This document shows positions 37,093-48,281 of a DNA stretch of 64,000 nucleotides, in pieces. Numbering within the stretch: position 1 is the stretch's first letter; each line of letters starts with the position of its first letter. The position numbers and the translations under genes were made by a program. The DNA is taken from the NCBI GenBank assembly GCA_016865505.2, contig AP025252.1:1922001-1986000 (forward strand). Direction: 5' to 3'. Source of the DNA: Bryobacterales bacterium F-183. Lineage in GTDB: Bacteria > Acidobacteriota > Terriglobia > Bryobacterales > Bryobacteraceae. The notes under the pieces are model-generated. The model was given only the letters and a program-made list of their open reading frames with translations, did not search any database and was not told the origin of the DNA.

Positions 37093-37422
37093 TTAGGGAA
37101 GCGGGCTGCGGTCGGCCCACTTCAGCAGCGCGTCGAGCGCCGGGCATAGTGCCTGGCCCCAATCTGTAAGACAGTATTCGACTTTGGGCGGCACCTGCGG
37201 GTAGACCTTGCGAACGATAAGACCGTCCTTTTCGAGCTGCCGCAGTTGCTGTCCCAGCATCTTTTGAGTGACGGCGGGGATGGCACGTTCGAGGTCAGAG
37301 TAGCGCATCACCTTACCGCCAAAGAGGTGGAAAAGGATGAGGAGCTTCCAGCGGCCCTCCAGCAAACGCAGTGCGGCTTCAACGTCTTCGGCGGCTGAGG
37401 TGGGGGTGTAGCGCTTGGCCAT
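37093..37422 (-). CDS. HxlR family transcriptional regulator
   Basis: This 109-residue winged-helix regulator has the HxlR core LEGRWKLLILFHLFGGKVMRYSDLERAIP, VTQKMLGQQLRQLEKDGLIVRKVY and PPKVEYCLTDWGQAL. Unlike many members that sense quinones or aldehydes it lacks the conserved N-terminal cysteine. ATG 37422 has CAGGGG upstream; the longer open frame to 37935 runs antisense through the divergent SDR gene and is rejected. It probably represses the SDR gene across the 68-base intergenic region. Confidence 0.85.
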   Translation of the reverse strand: MAKRYTPTSAAEDVEAALRLLEGRWKLLILFHLFGGKVMRYSDLERAIPAVTQKMLGQQLRQLEKDGLIVRKVYPQVPPKVEYCLTDWGQALCPALDALLKWADRSPLP

Positions 37423-37438
37423 CCCCTGAGGAGTAACA

Positions 37439-37468
37439 TACTTTTTTGTACGTACTTCCACTTTTGTA
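37439..37468. promoter_or_regulatory. Repeated TACTT...TTTTGTA elements, putative HxlR operator
   Basis: TACTTTTTTGTA (37439-37450) and TACTTCCACTTTTGTA (37453-37468) flank a central CG and create GTACGTAC in the middle. This T-rich block sits between the divergent HxlR and SDR starts and is the natural binding site for the regulator, though this is inferred from position only. Confidence 0.4.
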
Positions 37469-37490
37469 GGTTTGCTGGCAGAATCGGGGC

Positions 37491-38260
37491 ATGTCCAAAG
37501 AATTTGACGGCAAGCGCGTGTTGGTGACGGGCGGTACGCGAGGGATGGGGCTCGCCATGGCGCGATTGTTCGCGGAGCGGGGGGCGCGCGTGGCGGTAAC
37601 GGCGCGGTCGGCCGGGTCCGTTGAGGACGGGTTTCTTTTTCTGTCAGCCGACCTAAGCCGCGCAGAGGATTCCGCGCAGGTCGCGGAGCGGCTTCAGGAA
37701 GAGTGGGGCGGCGTGGATGTGCTGGTGAATAACGCCGGTGGGTCCGAAGCACCGAACGGTGGTTTCCGGGCACTTTCGGATGAAGATTGGGATCGGGCTT
37801 TGGGCGTGAATCTAATGGCTGCAGTCCGCCTGGATCGAGCTCTGTTGCCTGGGATGATTGAGCGGCGGAGCGGTGTGGTGATTCACATCGGATCCATTCA
37901 GCATCGCCTGCCGTTGCACGATGCGACGCTCGCATATGCGGCTTCGAAAGCTGCTTTGAGAACGTATAGCAAGGGTCTGGCGAACGAGGTTGGACCGTTG
38001 GGTGTGCGGGTGAATATGGTGTCGCCGGGCTTTGTTGAGACGTCTGGTGCGCATGGCATGATCGTGGGTCTTGCTGCGAGCCGTGGGATCGCGGAAGAAG
38101 AGGCTCGCAAGGAGATCATGCAGATGATCGGCGGGATTCCGATCGGGCGGCCGGGTAAGCCGGAGGAGGTCGCGGAACTGGTGGCGTTTCTGGCGTCCGA
38201 GCGTGCGGGGTCGATCCATGGTGTCGACTACATCATGGATGGCGGTACGATGCCTACTGT

Positions 38261-38264
<4 letters not shown>
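37491..38264 (+). CDS. SDR family oxidoreductase under HxlR control
   Basis: This 257-residue classical SDR has the cofactor motif [15 protein letters not shown] (residues about 12-26), NNAGGSEAP, the catalytic IGSIQHRLP and [18 protein letters not shown] (YxxxK), and the C-terminal [12 protein letters not shown]. Basic residues after the first strand (VTARSAGS) hint at NADPH. Divergent HxlR control suggests it detoxifies a reactive carbonyl or quinone. The stop is interlocked with that of the DUF1501 gene (38261-38264). Confidence 0.85.
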
Positions 38265-39633
<1,369 letters not shown>

Positions 39634-39637
<4 letters not shown>

Positions 39638-42594
39638 TGCTTGGTGATCGCCTCGTCGAGGTTGAGGATCATGCTGGCGACGGACATCAGGGCCGCGAGG
39701 TCAGCGGGTTTGGCGTTGGATTGCGTCTTGGATTCCCCGATGGCGAGGAGCTTTTCGGCGGCTTGCGTATCGTTGCTGAAGCGCTGCTGGAACTTGGCGA
39801 ACGACGTCTCGAGAATCTGCTTTTCCTTGGCAGAAGGACGGCGGCCGAGGGTGAGCAGGAAGGCGCGTTCGAGCGGTGCGGGGTCCTGAATGACGCGCTC
39901 GGCGAGCTTGCGCGAGGCTTCGAGGTACGTCTCGTCGTTCATCAAGTTGAGCGCTTGTAGCGGGGTGTTGGTGCGGTTTTCGCGCACGGTGCAGACTTCG
40001 CGAGTGGCGGAGTCAAAGTTCACCATGCTGGGCGGGGCGATGGTACGGCGCCAGTAGCTGTAGAGGCTGCGACGGTACAAGCCTTCGCCTTTGTCCGGCT
40101 TGTACTCTTCGCCGGAGGTGAGTTCCTGCCAGAGGCCTTTGGGCTGATAGGGCTTGACGCTGGGTCCGCCTTGCTTTTCAACCAGGAGGCCGGAGACGGC
40201 GAGGGCCTGGTCACGAATCATCTCGGACGATAGGCGGCCGCGAGGTCCGCGGGCGAGGAGGCGATTTTCGGGGTCGCGATTGTCGGCGGGGACCTTGGAG
40301 GACTGCTTGTAGGTCTCGCTCATCACGATGGTTTTGAGAATGCCTTTGACGTTCCAGCCGTTGTCCATGAATTCGACGGCGAGCCAATCGAGGAGGTCCT
40401 GCTGGACGGGGATTTCGCCTTGCGAGCCGAAGTCTTCGACGGTTTTGACGAGACCGGTTCCGAAGAGCATCTGCCAGAAGCGGTTGACCGTTACGCGCGC
40501 GGTGAGCGGGTTGTCGCGACTGGTGATCCACTGGGCGAGGCCGAGGCGATTGCGCGGCCATTCGGGCTTCCAGGCGTGGAGCGCGGCGGGGGTCGCGGGA
40601 CTGACCTTTTCGCCGTGGTTGTCGTAGGCGCCGCGTACGAGCACGAAGGCGTCACGCTGCGGGCCTTCTTCCATCACCATGACGGTGGGGAGCTTGGCTT
40701 CGAACTTGTCGAGGTCCTCTTGGGCCTTGCGGGCGGCGGTTTGGAAGGCTTCGAGTTCGGCGGGCAGGTACTGTTCGCGATAGGCGAGGTCGAGCTTGGC
40801 TTGTTCGGCTGGGGTGCGATCCTTCTTGGCGGCGATGGCTGATAGCGTGTCGTTCAAGGCGATGGCCGAGACTTCGCGAGCGGACATCTCACGGGACCAG
40901 ATGCGCGGGTTGCGGATCTCGCCCTTGAAGTCGAGTCCTGCGCCTTGACCCAAGCGGAGCGGGGCTTTGTGGCTCATGGGCCAGAGGTTGGAATTGAACA
41001 GGACGTTCATCTCCACCTCTTTGCCATCGATGTAGAGGTGGACGCCTTCGGTGTACATGCCGCCGTCGTAGGTGACGGTGATGTGCTGCCATTCGCCCTG
41101 CTTCAAGTCCTGCTTGGATTCGACGCGCATGCCGAGGTCGGTCCAGCGGAAATTGTAGTGGTAGCGCAGCTTGCCGTTCATGACATAGAGGCCGTAGCCG
41201 GTGCCTTCCATGTAGTCTTCGGTGCGGGTGAGGATGGCGCCGTCGCGCGTTTCAGGCTTGACCCAGACGGACATCGTGTAAGGGTCGCGATGGTTGAACT
41301 TGGCGGTGGTCTCGCCGTAGTTGACGACGCGCTTGCCGTCGAACTTGGTGTCGGTGAAAAGGTGTGCGTCGAGTTCGAGTTTGTCAGTGGAGGTCCAGTC
41401 GGTGTTGCCTTTGGCGATCTTGGCTTCCCACTTGCGCTGGGCGGCATCGACGCGAGGTTGGACGTTCAGCCAGTTCTGCTTGGCACGGTCACGATCGGCT
41501 TTGAGCTGGCTCCACATCTGCTGCTGGGGCGGCGTGGGCGCTTTGATGAGCGGACGTTCGTTGCCGAAGTTGTAGACGAAGCCTTTTTCCGGGACGTTGT
41601 TGAAGAAGGCGAATAGCGAATAGAACTCTTTTTGCTTGAGCGGGTCGTACTTGTGGTCGTGACAGCGGGCGCAGCCGAAGGTGAGTCCCAGAAAGACGGT
41701 GGAGGTGGTTTCGGCGCGGTCTGCAACGTATTCGACGCGCCATTCTTCGTCGACGATGCCGCCTTCCGCAGTGGTGCGGTGGTTGCGGTGGAAGGCGGAG
41801 GCGATCTTTTGATTCAAGGTCGCGTTGGGGAGCATGTCGCCGGCGATTTGCTCGATGCTGAATTTGTCGAAGGGCTGGTTCTTGTCGAAGGCCTCGATGA
41901 CCCAGTCGCGGTAGCGGTACATGTCGCGGACGCCGTCGGTCTGGTAGCCGTTGGTGTCGGCGTAGCGGGCGGCTTCGAGCCAGCGGATGGCCATGCGTTC
42001 GGCGTAGCGCGGGGAGGCGAGGAGGCGGTCGACGACTTGTTCGTAGGTGACTTTGCCGTCCACAAAATCGGCGGTCTCTTCCGGGGTGGGCGGGAGACCG
42101 GTGAGGTCAAAGCTGACGCGGCGGATGAGCGTTTCCTTTGAGGCTTGCGGTGACGGCTTCATGCCCATGGCTTCGAGGCGGGCGCGTACCAGACGGTCTA
42201 TGTTTTGGTTCGACTGGCGCTTGGGCGGGATGAAGGACCAGTGCGATTGGTATGTCGCGCCTTCTTCAATCCATTGCTTGATGGTGGCAATCGCTTTGGC
42301 ATCGAGCTTGGGGTGCCCATTGTACGCGGGCGGCATGCGGAGGCCGGGGCTGTCCGTAATGATGCGCTTATAGATTTCGCTGTCGTCCGGCTTGCCTGCA
42401 ACGATGGGGAACTTTTTTGACTTGAGCTGAGACTTGGCGGCCGCTTCGTCGTCGAGACGCATGGCGGTTTTGCGATTGCCGCCGTCGGGGCCGTGGCATG
42501 GGTAGCAACGGTCCGAGAGGATGGGCCTGACATCGCGATTGAAATCTACGGCTGCGACGGTGGTGGCTAGCGCCGCCAGTACCAACAGAGGCAT
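39634..42594 (-). CDS. DUF1549/DUF1553 protein with N-terminal c-type cytochrome domain (PSCyt1-PSCyt2-LamG-PSD1)
   Basis: This 986-residue exported protein has a signal peptide ([16 protein letters not shown]), a heme-binding CYPCHG motif (C30, C33, H34), a DUF1549 region ([35 protein letters not shown]), a central LamG-like insert (about residues 420-560, [16 protein letters not shown]) and a C-terminal DUF1553 ([26 protein letters not shown]). These proteins are expanded in Planctomycetes and Solibacter and are thought to act in oxidation of complex carbohydrates; evidence is thin. It is co-transcribed with the DUF1501 gene. Confidence 0.88.
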
Positions 42595-42659
42595 CTGCGC
42601 CTAGCATATCAATGCGCCGTCTTATACTGAAGGCGAGAGAAAGGCGAGGTCCCAGAGTT

Positions 42660-43601
42660 TTGTCCGTAACGGTGGTGGGCGTCGGCGAAGCCTTATTCGA
42701 CGTTTTTGAGGATGGATCGGAGCGCCTGGGTGGCGCGCCGCTGAACTTCACGGTCCATGCGGCGCAACTGCTGGGCAATCGCGGCGGTGGCGAATCGTGC
42801 GCGATGGTGAGCCGGGTGGGGCAGGACGAGAAGGGCCGGCGCGTGGTGCAGGAACTAGCATCGCGCGGGGTGGTGACTCGCTATATCCAGTCCGATGCGG
42901 ATCATTTGACCGGGATCGCGCGGGTGTTTTCCAAGCCTCGCGAGAACGGCGATGAGTTCGAGATCGTACGGGATGCTGCCTGGGACTTTCTGGAGCCTGC
43001 CGTTGAGTTGGACGAGCTAGCAGCGTCGTGCAAGGTGCTGTGCTTTGGGACGCTCGGTTGCCGGCGTGAGGCGAATCGCGAGGCGATTGAAGGCATGGTG
43101 TCGCGCGCGACGAAGGCGATCCGGCTGTTTGATGTGAACCTGCGGCAGGAGTATTACGACATATCGGTGTTGCGGCGCGGGTGCGCGATGGCCACGGCGT
43201 TGAAGATCAACCAGCGGGAACTGGCGGTGCTGGCGGATCTTTTGAAACTGCGCGGGAATCGCGATGGCGACTATATGCTGGCGCTGTTCGATCGCTTTCC
43301 GCTGGAGCAGATCATGCTGACGCGGGGCGAGCAGGGCTGCGTGATCTACGCGGGTACGGCACGGTTTGAGGGTGCGAAGCCGGTGAGCTATCCGGATTCG
43401 CCGGAAGGTAAAGACGCGGTGGGTGCTGGCGATGCGGCTGCGGCTGCGTTTGCCGTTGGTTTGTACACTGGGATGCCGTTGGGCGATGTGCTGGAACTGG
43501 CAAATCGCACGGGGGCTTGGGTGGCGTCGCGCAAGGGCGGTACGCCAGAGTTGCCGGAAGAGATTCGCGCGCTGGTTCCGGTAGCGACCACTGCCGCGTG
43601 A
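42660..43601 (+). CDS. PfkB family carbohydrate kinase
   Basis: This 313-residue sugar kinase has the N-terminal VGVGEALFDVFEDG and SERLGGAPLNFTVHAAQL (PfkB signature 1 region), NQRELAVL, LTRGEQGCVIY and the C-terminal signature DAVGAGDAAAAAFAVGL with the catalytic aspartate in GAGD. The preceding residue pair is DA rather than the usual DT. Resemblance is closest to fructokinase-like members. I use TTG 42660 because ATG 42612 is 17 bases from the divergent start and adds a non-family N terminus. The stop overlaps the next ATG by one base. Confidence 0.8.
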   Translation: MSVTVVGVGEALFDVFEDGSERLGGAPLNFTVHAAQLLGNRGGGESCAMVSRVGQDEKGRRVVQELASRGVVTRYIQSDADHLTGIARVFSKPRENGDEFEIVRDAAWDFLEPAVELDELAASCKVLCFGTLGCRREANREAIEGMVSRATKAIRLFDVNLRQEYYDISVLRRGCAMATALKINQRELAVLADLLKLRGNRDGDYMLALFDRFPLEQIMLTRGEQGCVIYAGTARFEGAKPVSYPDSPEGKDAVGAGDAAAAAFAVGLYTGMPLGDVLELANRTGAWVASRKGGTPELPEEIRALVPVATTAA

Positions 43602-45484
43602 TGCGGGTTGTTGCCATCATTGCCCTGCTTTTGGCCGTTTTTGTGGGGCTGTTGACGCAGAGCGTACGGCAGCAGTCGCAGACCGCGGATGAGTCCATTC
43701 ATCTTTTTGCGGGCTATCAATACTGGAAACATTTGGATTTTGGGGTGAATCCCGAGCATCCGCCGCTGGCCAAGCTGGTGGCGGCTGCGCCATTGTTGCG
43801 ACTGCCTTTGAAGGTACAGCCGATGGTGCAGGGGGACGTCAAAGAGAGCCAGTTGATTCCGTCGATTGAGTTTGTGAATCGAAATACCTTGCCGCAGCAG
43901 GAGTTGATCGGGCGGGGTCGCATGGCGATGGCGGGGTTTGCGGTGCTGCTGTTTGTGCTGGTAGTTGCAGCTGCGGGCGAGGTGTGGAAGTCTGCTTGGG
44001 CGGCTGCTGCCGCGGCGTTCCTGATTGCGTTTGAACCGAATGTGCTGGCGCATGGGGCGTTGATTACGACGGATGTCGCGGCGTCGGCCATGATTTTTGC
44101 GGCGGTGTACGCGTACTACCGGTATCTGCATCACACAAGCATCGAGCGGTTGGTGGTGGCCGGGTTGGCGGCGGGCGCGGCGCTGGCGGTGAAGCATAAT
44201 GGCGCGATCGTGTTCCCGATGCTGTTTTTACTGGGGTTGCGGTATCAACGGGTGAAGCGGTTGCAAGCGCTGATTGCGATTCCGGTGATCGCGCTCGCGG
44301 TGTTGTGGTTCGCGTACCGCTTTCAAGCGGGGCGGCCGGACGGGTATAGCTTTGTGCCTGCGGCGGCTGAGGTGTTGTGGGACGTGAAGAGTCCTGTGGC
44401 GAAGGCGGTGATTTCCACGCTCAATGCGCTGCATTTGGTGCCGCAGAGCTACTTGTGGGGCATGGCGGATGTCGCAAAGGCTGTCGCAAATGGGCGGCAG
44501 ACGTTCCTGTTCGGCGAGATGTATCGCGAAGGTGTGTGGTACTTCTTTCCGGCTGTGTTCCTGATGAAGGCGACGTTGCCTTTTCTGTTTTTGCTGGGGT
44601 TTTTGCTGGTTTCGCGTGCCTGGCGCGAGCAGCGGGAGGGCGTGCTGGTGTCGCCATGGTTCTTTTTTGGACTGCCTGCTGCGGTGTACTTCGCGGTGAG
44701 CCTGGGGTCCGGGATGAACCTGGGGATCCGGCATTTGTTGCCGGTGTTTCCGTTTCTGATTCTGTTAGCCGCGGAGGGTTTGCGTCGCGTGTTTACGCGG
44801 TGGAAGTCTGTGGGGGCGGTGCTGCTGGTGTGGCATGCGGGGACGGCGGTGTATGCGTATCCGAACTACCTGCCGTACTCGAATGAGTTGGTTGGCGGGG
44901 TTCCAAAGACATACCGGGTGATGGCGGATTCGAATGCCGATTGGGGGCAGGGTTTGTTGCAGACTGCCGCTTACTTGAAGTCGCGCAACATTACGGGGGA
45001 TTGCTGGATCGCGTATTGGCTGGGGCATGTGGACCCGAAGGATTATGGGATTCCTTGCCAGCCGCTGCAATCCGGGCCGGGGGCCTTGTACGGGCATGTG
45101 GTGAGCCCCGAGCATCCCGCGAAGATTAAGGGTACGGTGCTGGTGAGCGCGTCGAATGCGGCGGGGATGGTGATGTATGTCCGGGACCGGAATCCGTACC
45201 GGCCGTTCTTAGAAGCGAAGCCCGATGCGGTGATTGGCGGGGCGATGCTGGCGTTCCATGGCGAGTTTGATGTGACGCTCGCCGCGGCTTGGAACCATGT
45301 CGCGCGGTTCGGGGTGGCGAATCTGGAGGGGCGTCGCGCAGAGGCTTTGGAAGAGGCGCGTAAGGCGATGGAAGTAGCGCCGGACGCTTGGGACATCCGG
45401 CGCAATCTGTGTTGGACGATGAAGCGGCTGGTGTATACGGCGGAGCAGACGGCGCCGTACTGTACCGCGGCCGGGGATCGTTAG
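43601..45484 (+). CDS. GT39/ArnT-like membrane glycosyltransferase
   Basis: This 627-residue multi-pass protein begins MRVVAIIALLLAVFVGLL, followed by TADESIHLFAGYQYWKHLDF and NPEHPPLAKLVAAAPLL. The DE and HPPL pattern is the first periplasmic loop of lipid-linked (PMT/ArnT) glycosyltransferases, with the catalytic acid in DESIH. About ten further hydrophobic helices and a C-terminal TPR-like helix pair (ARFGVANLEGRRAEALEEARKAM) follow. It should transfer sugar from a polyprenyl carrier. It is coupled to the kinase gene (TGATG). Its stop is interlocked with that of the ThuA gene. Confidence 0.82.
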   Translation: MRVVAIIALLLAVFVGLLTQSVRQQSQTADESIHLFAGYQYWKHLDFGVNPEHPPLAKLVAAAPLLRLPLKVQPMVQGDVKESQLIPSIEFVNRNTLPQQELIGRGRMAMAGFAVLLFVLVVAAAGEVWKSAWAAAAAAFLIAFEPNVLAHGALITTDVAASAMIFAAVYAYYRYLHHTSIERLVVAGLAAGAALAVKHNGAIVFPMLFLLGLRYQRVKRLQALIAIPVIALAVLWFAYRFQAGRPDGYSFVPAAAEVLWDVKSPVAKAVISTLNALHLVPQSYLWGMADVAKAVANGRQTFLFGEMYREGVWYFFPAVFLMKATLPFLFLLGFLLVSRAWREQREGVLVSPWFFFGLPAAVYFAVSLGSGMNLGIRHLLPVFPFLILLAAEGLRRVFTRWKSVGAVLLVWHAGTAVYAYPNYLPYSNELVGGVPKTYRVMADSNADWGQGLLQTAAYLKSRNITGDCWIAYWLGHVDPKDYGIPCQPLQSGPGALYGHVVSPEHPAKIKGTVLVSASNAAGMVMYVRDRNPYRPFLEAKPDAVIGGAMLAFHGEFDVTLAAAWNHVARFGVANLEGRRAEALEEARKAMEVAPDAWDIRRNLCWTMKRLVYTAEQTAPYCTAAGDR

Positions 45485-46404
45485 CGGGGGCCCTGGACGC
45501 GCTTGAAGGCGGGGTCCATTTCCGCGAGGTCCACACGGTAGCTGACGGACTTTTCCGTGGGGAAGTTGGCTGGTACCTTTTGCGTAACCTTGCCGGTGGC
45601 GGCCCATTCGGTGCCGCGCTGGAAGGTGACCATGAATCCTACGCAGGAGAGAGCGTTGACGTCGTGTCCCATGACGGTGTGGAAGATGCGGCCCTTGCCG
45701 TAGCTGAGAGTCATGAGGATGGGTTCGTCGCGCCCGGTGCCGCGGTTGGCGGGGTCAGAGAACGCGGTGGCGATGATGTTCATGTTCTGGCCAGGGCCAC
45801 GGAGGTTGGCGTAGAGTTCGTCACCGTGGTGCATCCAGACCTTGGGCAGCCCCTTCAAGATCGGGTGTTCGGGCTGTTCGGACTTGACGGCGTAGGGCCA
45901 GCGGGCACCGTGTGAGCCAGCGTTGCCGGGCGAAGGGTCGGAGGACATCTTGCCGTCCTTGATGAACCAGCGGGGGCCGTCTTTTTCATTGCGGTTGCGC
46001 CAGCCGCCGACGCCGATCATCTTGTTGTACTCGGCCCAGGTGCCGAAGGCGTTGTCGGCCGCGTGTACGGTGACGAAGCCGCCGCCGTTCTTCATGTAGG
46101 TTTCAAAGGCGGTCTTGATGCGGTCCGGCCATTCCGGGGCGTCGTAGTTCGAGACGATCACCTGGTACTTGGAAAAGTCTGGATTGAAGTTGGTGAAGTC
46201 GCCAGTGGATTCCGGGGCCGTGACGACGTCCACCTGGAACATGCCGGTCTCTTCCAGTTGCTTTTTGAGCACCGGGGTGACGAGACGCCAGGCGTGGTAG
46301 GGGCCACCGCTCTGGCCGTCGAGCAGCATGACTTTGATGGAGGGTCCGGCAGCGAGGCAGGACAGGCTGGCGAACAAGGTGAGAGCGAGGTAGCGCCTAA
46401 GCAT
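45481..46404 (-). CDS. ThuA domain-containing exported protein
   Basis: This 307-residue protein has a signal peptide (MLRRYLALTLFASLSCLAAG) and a ThuA/glutamine-amidotransferase-like fold: KVMLLDGQSGGPYHAW, YQVIVSNYDAPEWP, GGGFVTVHAADNAFG and the late PILMTLSYGKGRIFHTVMGHD. ThuA proteins act in disaccharide (trehalose) use in rhizobia, and many exported homologues occur in Planctomycetes and Acidobacteria with unknown reactions. ATG 46404 is chosen; TTG 46413 is also in frame. It is downstream of the small conserved frame and kinase, perhaps in one transcript. Confidence 0.85.
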   Translation of the reverse strand: MLRRYLALTLFASLSCLAAGPSIKVMLLDGQSGGPYHAWRLVTPVLKKQLEETGMFQVDVVTAPESTGDFTNFNPDFSKYQVIVSNYDAPEWPDRIKTAFETYMKNGGGFVTVHAADNAFGTWAEYNKMIGVGGWRNRNEKDGPRWFIKDGKMSSDPSPGNAGSHGARWPYAVKSEQPEHPILKGLPKVWMHHGDELYANLRGPGQNMNIIATAFSDPANRGTGRDEPILMTLSYGKGRIFHTVMGHDVNALSCVGFMVTFQRGTEWAATGKVTQKVPANFPTEKSVSYRVDLAEMDPAFKRVQGPR

Positions 46405-46433
46405 CCTCAACAATCTATCACCTTGAGTGCGGG

Positions 46434-46646
46434 TTATTCGAGGGACTTCAGTGCGCCCTTGACCTTGAGCAGATCGGTTTCGAAGGGTTCGCCCAGATAG
46501 AAAAAACGCATGACGTAGTCGTCGGACTCGATCTTGTCGAGGATCCCGCCGAAGGGGATGGTCACGGGGTCCGGCGAGAGAACGCGCATGGTGCGTTTGT
46601 TCAGCTTGCGGGCTTCGATCGTCTTGGTCAGTTCTGCTTTCACCAT
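46434..46646 (-). CDS. Hypothetical protein, 70 residues
   Basis: No family is recognised. The sequence (MVKAELTKTIEARKLNKRT; TIPFGGILDKIESDDYVMRFFYLGEPFETDL) is charged, soluble and looks like a compact beta-rich domain such as an SH3-like barrel, which is a guess. It lies between the FGGY kinase (30-base gap) and the ThuA gene on the same strand. Normal codon use and clean spacing support it as real. Confidence 0.6.
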   Translation of the reverse strand: MVKAELTKTIEARKLNKRTMRVLSPDPVTIPFGGILDKIESDDYVMRFFYLGEPFETDLLKVKGALKSLE

Positions 46647-46676
46647 CGGGAGTATTACTTTGATGCTAGCTCAGTC

Positions 46677-48164
46677 TCACCCGTGTAATGCGGAAAACAG
46701 ACGATTTTGTTGCTCCAGAAGCTCATCATATTTTTCGGCGTTCCCGGGGCGGGGCTCGATGATGCCTGCGGTTCGGGTGGGAGCGTCGCGCAGGTGACCG
46801 AGTGCGCCGATCTTTTCGAGGGCCCAAATCGCAGCACCGCGGCTGGAGGCTTCATTCTCCGCGCAGGCGACGATGGGGCGGTTGAGAGCGTCGGCCATCA
46901 TTTGTGTCCAGGCGGGGGAGCGGAGTAGCGCACCGCCGGAGGCCATGACCTCCGCGGGTTCGTCGGTCTTGGCGATCATCATGCGGTAGATCTGGCGGAA
47001 GCGGAGGGCGACCGATTCCAGGGACGCACGAAGGATGTCCACGGGTCGGGTGGCGAGGCTCATGCCGGTGATGGTGGCGCGGAGGTCCGCACGCCAATAG
47101 GGGGCACGTTCGCCGGCGAAGAAGGGAAGTACGGTGAGGCCGTGCGAGCCGGGTTCCATGGCGGCGAGTTGGGTTTCGAGTTCGGGACCGGTGGGGAGGT
47201 CCAGCGACTTTTGCATCCAGGCAAAAACTTCTCCGCCGTTGGAGATCGCGCCGCCGAAGACGGGGCGGTTGGCGTCGACACGGTAAGCCCAGAGACCCGA
47301 GGGCGGCTCGACGGATTGGCCTTCGAGTACGACACGCATGGCGCCGCTGGTGCCGACCATGAGGGCGTAACGGTCTTTGGTGACGCAGCCGGAGCCGAGG
47401 TTGTTGCAGGCGCCGTCGCCGAGAGCGGGGTACCAGGGGATGCCGTCGAGGCGGGGCCAGCGTTGGGCGAATGCGGCGAGTAGCTGGGTGTTGGGCTGGT
47501 CGAGTTCCTCGGGGGAGATGAGCTGTTTGGCGGCGTCGATGGGGAGGTACGCGAGGATGCCTTCGTCGTACTGATTGGCCGCCTGGTTCCAGATGCCGGA
47601 GCCGGAAACCATGGAGACTGAGGATCGGGGCTGGCCGAAGAACTGGAGGTGGAGGTACTCGCCGAAGGAGACCCAGGAATGTGTGGCGTCGAAGGCCTGG
47701 GTACGGTGGTCGCGGAGCCAGAGGAGCTTGGACGGCCAGTAGCTGGTGTGGAGTACGCAACCGGTGCGGCGGTGGGTTTCCACGACATCGATGCGTTCCC
47801 GCAGCCAGTCGATTTGCGCGCCGCTACGGGTGTCGAACAGGTGGACGATGGGTGTGGTGGGCTTCCCCTCTTCAGAGACACCCAGGAAGCTGTGCCAGAA
47901 GGCGGAAAAGGCGAGGGCCGCAGGGCGGCAGTTGTGTTTTTCGAGCTGGGCGTGGAGGCCGTCGAGACATTCGATGGCCATGGCAAGCAGTTCGTCGGCG
48001 TCGACTTCGACACCGCCGTCTGCGGTCTTGCGGGGCTCGTACTTGACCTGCTGGGTGTAGGCGTCCTGCTCTTCGCCGTTGGCGTTGAAGAGGAGCGCGC
48101 GGACGGAGGACGTGCCGACGTCGAGGCTGGCTACGTAGACAGAAGAAGAGGCAGAAGCTGGCAA
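46677..48164 (-). CDS. FGGY family carbohydrate kinase (gluconokinase-like)
   Basis: This 495-residue sugar kinase has the phosphate-1 motif ASLDVGTSSVRALLFN, FSAFWHSFLGV, HLFDTRSGAQIDWLRE, LGDGACNNLGSGC, MVGTSGAMRVVL and the adenosine motif VMASGGALLRSPAWTQMMADAL. Similarity in pattern is to gluconate or xylulose kinases; the substrate is not certain. The start is TTG at 48164 with a weak ribosome-binding site. It is separated from the upstream actin-like gene by a strong terminator, so it has its own promoter. Confidence 0.85.
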   Translation of the reverse strand: MPASASSSVYVASLDVGTSSVRALLFNANGEEQDAYTQQVKYEPRKTADGGVEVDADELLAMAIECLDGLHAQLEKHNCRPAALAFSAFWHSFLGVSEEGKPTTPIVHLFDTRSGAQIDWLRERIDVVETHRRTGCVLHTSYWPSKLLWLRDHRTQAFDATHSWVSFGEYLHLQFFGQPRSSVSMVSGSGIWNQAANQYDEGILAYLPIDAAKQLISPEELDQPNTQLLAAFAQRWPRLDGIPWYPALGDGACNNLGSGCVTKDRYALMVGTSGAMRVVLEGQSVEPPSGLWAYRVDANRPVFGGAISNGGEVFAWMQKSLDLPTGPELETQLAAMEPGSHGLTVLPFFAGERAPYWRADLRATITGMSLATRPVDILRASLESVALRFRQIYRMMIAKTDEPAEVMASGGALLRSPAWTQMMADALNRPIVACAENEASSRGAAIWALEKIGALGHLRDAPTRTAGIIEPRPGNAEKYDELLEQQNRLFSALHG

Positions 48165-48187
48165 ATCGTATTGTCGTACAACTGAGC

Positions 48188-48240
48188 AAAAAAATGCGCG
48201 CCGGGCGGAGAACAGTGCACCATCGATTTGCCCGGCGCGC
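48188..48240 (-). terminator. Rho-independent terminator of the amidase/actin-like operon
   Basis: An 11-base perfect stem (GCGCGCCGGGC at 48196-48206 with GCCCGGCGCGC at 48230-48240) encloses a 23-base loop. On the - strand it is followed by seven T residues (complement of 48188-48194). It lies about 40 bases after the actin-like gene stop and just before the kinase start, separating the two units. Confidence 0.7.
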
Positions 48241-48281
48241 GTTGAAGACTGGGAGTTCTTCGAATGTTCCTTGTCAGCAGA

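Noticed and set aside
37423-37935. N-terminal extension of the HxlR regulator to 280 residues
   Set aside because: The extra frame is antisense to the SDR gene and low-complexity; a good start with a ribosome-binding site exists at 37422.
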